A DNA stretch of 64,000 nucleotides from Acidiflorens sp963841945 (GTDB taxonomy: Bacteria; Acidobacteriota; Terriglobia; Terriglobales; Acidobacteriaceae). The translations under genes were made by a program, and so were the position numbers. The notes below the pieces were generated by a model. It saw only the letters and a program-made list of their open reading frames with translations, made no database searches and was not told the DNA's origin. Positions 61,288 to 64,000 of the stretch are shown here, piece by piece; position 1 is the first letter of the stretch; each line of letters starts with the position of its first letter. The stretch lies in NCBI GenBank assembly GCA_963841945.1, contig CAWJFC010000024.1:1-64000 (forward strand), in the 5' to 3' direction.

Positions 61288-62805
61288 TTAATTCCCGCAC
61301 GATGCCCCAGCGGAAAATACCTTGCTCTGCGTGATAGCGATTCTCGCTTCCCGAATTCCCGATTGGATGTCTAGCTCCAAATCTAGATGCGGCACGGCGG
61401 ACACCGCCGCAGCCTCGTAGAATGTCAGTGCATCCTGCGGGCGGTTCAATCGGTTGAGGCAGATTCGGGCGGCACTAAGCTGCGCCAGTAAGGACTGTCG
61501 CTCGAACGGATAGGAGGCAGCGAGCTTCTCGTATTCGCTGACGGCGCGTTCAAAGTCTTGCTGTTGCTCCGGTAGACGGCAGAGACCGAGCCAGATAACC
61601 GGGGGCATCCTTTCGCCGCCTACGATGAGGAATTCCTCATAGTCCCGCCAGGCTGTCTCATATTCTCGCGCCCTGAGATGCAATTCGCAGAGTTTGATCG
61701 TGACCTCCCGATACTCCTGAACTTCGCTTTTTTGCCAATGGACTGCCCGCAGCAGGTTCCATCCCTCCACCGAGTCAGGTTTGGTTGTCAGGTAGTTCTT
61801 CAGAGTCGCGGCGGCCTCATCAAACTTGCCATGTTCCATGAGCTCGCCACAATGCCCGATTTCTGGATCAGGCGCCCAAGTGATCTTCTCCTCGATTGCC
61901 TTATTCATTTTGCGTTCCAATCCCGAGTAGCGGAGCGTCACAGCCGCAATGCCGCCAAAGAGGAAACCACCGACGTGCGCCCAGTGTCCAATGCCGTCCC
62001 CAGCAGGGACCATTCCGTAATTGATTTCCATCAGCACCCAAATCGGCAATAGCCAATATGCCCGCATCCAAAAGCGAGAAAAGGGAAACAGGCCCAGATC
62101 AAAAAACCACATCATCCTGATTCTCATCTTGGGGAAGCGCACCAGGAATGCTCCCATTAGGCCGGCAATAGCTCCCGAAGCGCCTACTGACGGGATAATG
62201 CTTCCGGGATTTGCCCAAGCATCAAACTGGCATGCCACTACTCCTGCCGTTAGATAGATGAGCAAGTAAAGCGGCCGGCCCCAAGCGTCCTCCAGCACAA
62301 ATCCGGCCAGCCACAAGAACCACATGTTGCCGATCAGGTGCCACCAGCCGCCGTGAAGGAAGGTCGAAGTGAGATATGTAATCGGTCTTGGGTGGGCTGC
62401 AACGAAGGCATAGCGTTGGTCGATGGATGAGGCCATCAATTGTGAATACTGGCCTGCGAGTGAATCCATCTCTGCTTGCAATGCCGTTGGATCGTCAAGC
62501 CGTCGCGTCCGAGCGTCCCACTCGTCGAGTACCTCGGAGTTAGGTTCTTGCAACTCCGCCCAATCTCCAGGATCTCGCTTTTGAAAGTCTGTGACGAACT
62601 CGCGGACGTCGGGTGTGAGCAGGAGCTGTGGGTGCATGGATGCAAGAATCAGAATATGCGTCCGCGTTTGCCAGAGTTGCGCGTCCTGCTTTTCAATGAC
62701 CCGGTGAGTACCCAGAAAGATAGCGAGGTCGAGCAGGATCAACCCTAGCGTGATGACCGGCCAGCGTCGGGCCGACATGTTCTCGTGCTGGATCGGGATA
62801 AGCAA
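61288..62805 (-). CDS. Rhomboid intramembrane serine protease with C-terminal TPR-like domain
   Basis: 505 aa from TTG 62805 with TTAGGA upstream; the N-terminal LIPIQHENMSARRWPV is conserved in this rhomboid subgroup, so the early start is kept. Rhomboid core: LTSTFLHGGWWHLIGNMWFL (His/Asn oxyanion), catalytic Ser in VGASGAIAGLMGAFL (~residue 216) and catalytic His in GHWAHVGGFLFGG (~280). An unusually long ~110-residue segment separates helix 1 from the core. Residues ~330-500 are TPR-like repeats (WNLLRAVHWQKSEVQEYREV), probably for substrate recruitment in the cytoplasm. Confidence 0.9.
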   Translation of the reverse strand: MLIPIQHENMSARRWPVITLGLILLDLAIFLGTHRVIEKQDAQLWQTRTHILILASMHPQLLLTPDVREFVTDFQKRDPGDWAELQEPNSEVLDEWDARTRRLDDPTALQAEMDSLAGQYSQLMASSIDQRYAFVAAHPRPITYLTSTFLHGGWWHLIGNMWFLWLAGFVLEDAWGRPLYLLIYLTAGVVACQFDAWANPGSIIPSVGASGAIAGLMGAFLVRFPKMRIRMMWFFDLGLFPFSRFWMRAYWLLPIWVLMEINYGMVPAGDGIGHWAHVGGFLFGGIAAVTLRYSGLERKMNKAIEEKITWAPDPEIGHCGELMEHGKFDEAAATLKNYLTTKPDSVEGWNLLRAVHWQKSEVQEYREVTIKLCELHLRAREYETAWRDYEEFLIVGGERMPPVIWLGLCRLPEQQQDFERAVSEYEKLAASYPFERQSLLAQLSAARICLNRLNRPQDALTFYEAAAVSAVPHLDLELDIQSGIREARIAITQSKVFSAGASCGN

Positions 62806-63051
62806 TTCCTAAGCGTAGGCAAAACCCGAGCCGGTGCCCAGATGCCCAGCGGTGATCGAACCTAAGTAACCGAGCTGGGAAGAGCACTGCACTCAACAGT
62901 CCGAAGAAGTAACGGCGTGAAAAATCCAAGATGCCAATTGAGATTCCACTACTGTACTGCTGCGAAGAGAAGCTGGTAAACGATTGATAATAAGCTAATT
63001 ACTACTGCTAGATAGCGCGAGTGACTAGTCGGGGCAGCTTGATCTTCGTGG
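62806..63051. other. Intergenic region between rhomboid and VbhA-like genes
   Basis: No gene was supported; a minus-strand frame that continues into the rhomboid gene in another frame was not accepted. It contains the upstream regions of both divergent genes. Confidence 0.4.
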
Positions 63052-63057
63052 TATACT
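63052..63057 (+). promoter_or_regulatory. Extended -10 promoter of the VbhA-Fic operon, leaderless
   Basis: TGGTATACT (63049-63057) is an extended -10 (TG-N-TATACT). Six bases separate it from the ATG at 63064, so the transcript should start at or next to the start codon. No -35 is evident, which suits an extended -10 promoter, and no ribosome-binding site fits. Confidence 0.6.
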
Positions 63058-63063
63058 CGAACC

Positions 63064-63258
63064 ATGTCAACCGCAGCAGCGCCTAGGGCAATAGCGGTCT
63101 CCGAAAGCCTCCTCCGACGCGAAGCCGTCGAGAACGCGGTGGCGGATCTCCGACTGGAGGGTCTGGCTCCCACTAACGATGCGCGGCTTCTCTTCGAAAA
63201 GTTTGTCCAGGGTGACCTCACCGAAGAACAGTTGGTGAATGCTATCCTCGCTCGATGA
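63064..63258 (+). CDS. VbhA-type antitoxin of a Fic toxin
   Basis: 64 aa, two helices: VSESLLRREAVENAVADLRL then EGLAPTNDARLLFEKF, then GDLTEEQLVNAIL. It matches the VbhA family of class I Fic inhibitors, whose (S/T)xxxE(G/N) motif blocks ATP binding in the Fic active site. Here the motif reads DLRLEG, so the Ser/Thr is replaced by Asp while Glu-Gly is kept. Its TGA overlaps the start of the fic gene (ATGA, 63255-63258). Confidence 0.85.
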   Translation: MSTAAAPRAIAVSESLLRREAVENAVADLRLEGLAPTNDARLLFEKFVQGDLTEEQLVNAILAR

Positions 63259-64000
63259 GCGATCCCTACCTCGATCCTCAGTCTGGGATTCTGACAAACA
63301 AGTTTGGCCTGACCGATCAAGAGTCGCTTGACCGGGCGGAGTCTAATTCGGTCTCGGTCCGCTCAATCCTATTGCAGCTTAATCCCCTGAAGGGGGACTT
63401 CGATTCCGAACATCTCAAAGCGATCCATTCGTATCTTTTTCGCGACGTTTACGAATGGGCCGGGCAATTCCGAACGATCCCGCTAGCCAAAGCTGAGGAT
63501 ATTCGAGGCGGAAGAGTTATCAGGTTCACGCCTCCCGATTCGATCGAACAGGAATTGAAACGCGTATTCGACGAGCTGGCCAACGAGCATTTTCTCGAAG
63601 GCTTGCCACGAAGAGAGTTTGCTCGCAAGGTTGCTGGTCTGTTTTCCGAGATAAATCGAATCCATCCGTTTAGAGAGGGAAATGGTCGAACGCAGCGGCA
63701 GTTCGTGCGTCAATTGGCCGACAGTTTAGGATTCAAACTGCATTTTGAGGTGGTAAGCAAAGAGCGTCTCATCCAGGCCAGCATCCTGTCGGCGAACGGG
63801 GATGTCGCGATGATGGAGCGTTTATTTGACGAAATCACGGACACAGAGCGTATTCAATCGCTGACCAAAGTGATCGCGCATCTTGAGAGCGGTCAGTTCA
63901 AGTGGAACGATATTTATCTGGCAACGACCACCTCCGGTCAGAGCTATGCCGGCACTTTCGCCGGTAGCGACGGAGCCAACTTTTTCTTTCGTGATGACGA
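63255..64000 (+). CDS. Fic family AMP-transferase toxin (VbhT-like), cut by window end
   Basis: 248 residues are visible. It starts MSDPYLDPQSGILTNKFG, as in VbhT-type Fic proteins. The full Fic signature HPFREGNGR is at ~residues 136-144, with catalytic His, metal acidic residue and ATP-binding Gly/Arg. The family transfers AMP to target Tyr/Thr residues, poisoning DNA topology enzymes. Residues after ~200 leave the Fic fold into a small domain (LATTTSGQSYAGTFAGSDGA) that resembles a KfrB-type module. The gene continues past 64000. It belongs to the relaxase-bearing element. Confidence 0.92.
   Translation, partial: MSDPYLDPQSGILTNKFGLTDQESLDRAESNSVSVRSILLQLNPLKGDFDSEHLKAIHSYLFRDVYEWAGQFRTIPLAKAEDIRGGRVIRFTPPDSIEQELKRVFDELANEHFLEGLPRREFARKVAGLFSEINRIHPFREGNGRTQRQFVRQLADSLGFKLHFEVVSKERLIQASILSANGDVAMMERLFDEITDTERIQSLTKVIAHLESGQFKWNDIYLATTTSGQSYAGTFAGSDGANFFFRDD

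Noticed and set aside
62693..62929. Minus-strand 78-codon frame overlapping the rhomboid start
   Set aside because: Its first half (FSRRYFFGLLSAVLF) looks hydrophobic, but the frame continues inside rhomboid coding sequence in another phase with no ribosome-binding site; kept as unlikely.
1..64000. CRISPR arrays
   Set aside because: No regularly spaced direct repeats with unique spacers and no cas genes were seen.

Overview
The window looks like a soil Acidobacteriota (Terriglobia-type) chromosome. The evidence is the combination of secreted GloVer-repeat and SBBP beta-propeller proteins, a giant DNRLRE/adhesin-head protein, a CadC-like winged-helix/TPR regulator, SYLF and lmo0937-type small proteins, a ccmABCD heme-export operon, a hutU-hutI pair and an IS110/IS1111-type insertion sequence. 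Assignment rests on family content only; no rRNA or other phylogenetic marker is present.

Layout. 1-3.2 kb: the 3' end of a secreted protein, a GloVer-repeat protein that reads into a decayed MFS fragment, and a DUF433/DUF5615 toxin-antitoxin pair. 3.2-3.8 kb is gene-free with a tRNA-like remnant. 3.8-11.1 kb: a winged-helix/TPR regulator divergent from a 1481-aa secreted adhesin-like protein. 11.3-16.7 kb: glycosyltransferase, lmo0937-type membrane peptide, L,D-transpeptidase, an M23 peptidase gene cleanly split by an IS110-family element, and a peptidoglycan-binding protein. 16.9-23.7 kb: Crp/Fnr regulator, frameshifted multiheme cytochrome, SYLF protein, zwf, remnants of rpiB and of a sugar transferase, and a histone H1-like protein. 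23.8-30.4 kb: methyltransferase, then a compact ACP / AMP-ligase / SDR operon divergent from a GNAT-like protein and a polysaccharide deacetylase, then an MFS exporter. 30.6-34.2 kb: SBBP surface protein. 34.4-35.0 kb: higBA.

35.1-43.7 kb: ccmA-B-C-D, with ccmE (CxxxY heme-ligand type) on the same strand but 5.8 kb upstream. The gap holds pyrE, a Zn-ribbon gene, an IS1595 transposase, hypothetical proteins and an HTH-VWA gene pair under a likely self-regulated promoter. 44.3-45.7 kb: a secreted proteasome-like Ntn protein. 46.4-49.5 kb: hutU and hutI for histidine degradation.

49.8-64 kb: an integrative, probably mobilizable element inserted at tRNA-Phe. It has an integrase with a fused excisionase-like HTH, a MobF relaxase-helicase, a gene-poor stretch with a large hairpin and phased short repeats, a run of small unknown genes, an S1C protease, a rhomboid-TPR protease and a VbhA/Fic toxin-antitoxin pair cut by the window edge. 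Its distal end is not in the window.

The most interesting cross-cutting signal is that all the toxin-antitoxin or toxin-antitoxin-like operons (DUF433/DUF5615, higBA, HTH-VWA, VbhA-Fic) have a -10 element only 6-10 bases before the start codon and no ribosome-binding site. They are therefore probably transcribed as leaderless mRNAs, whereas most other genes here have ordinary GGAGG-type sites.
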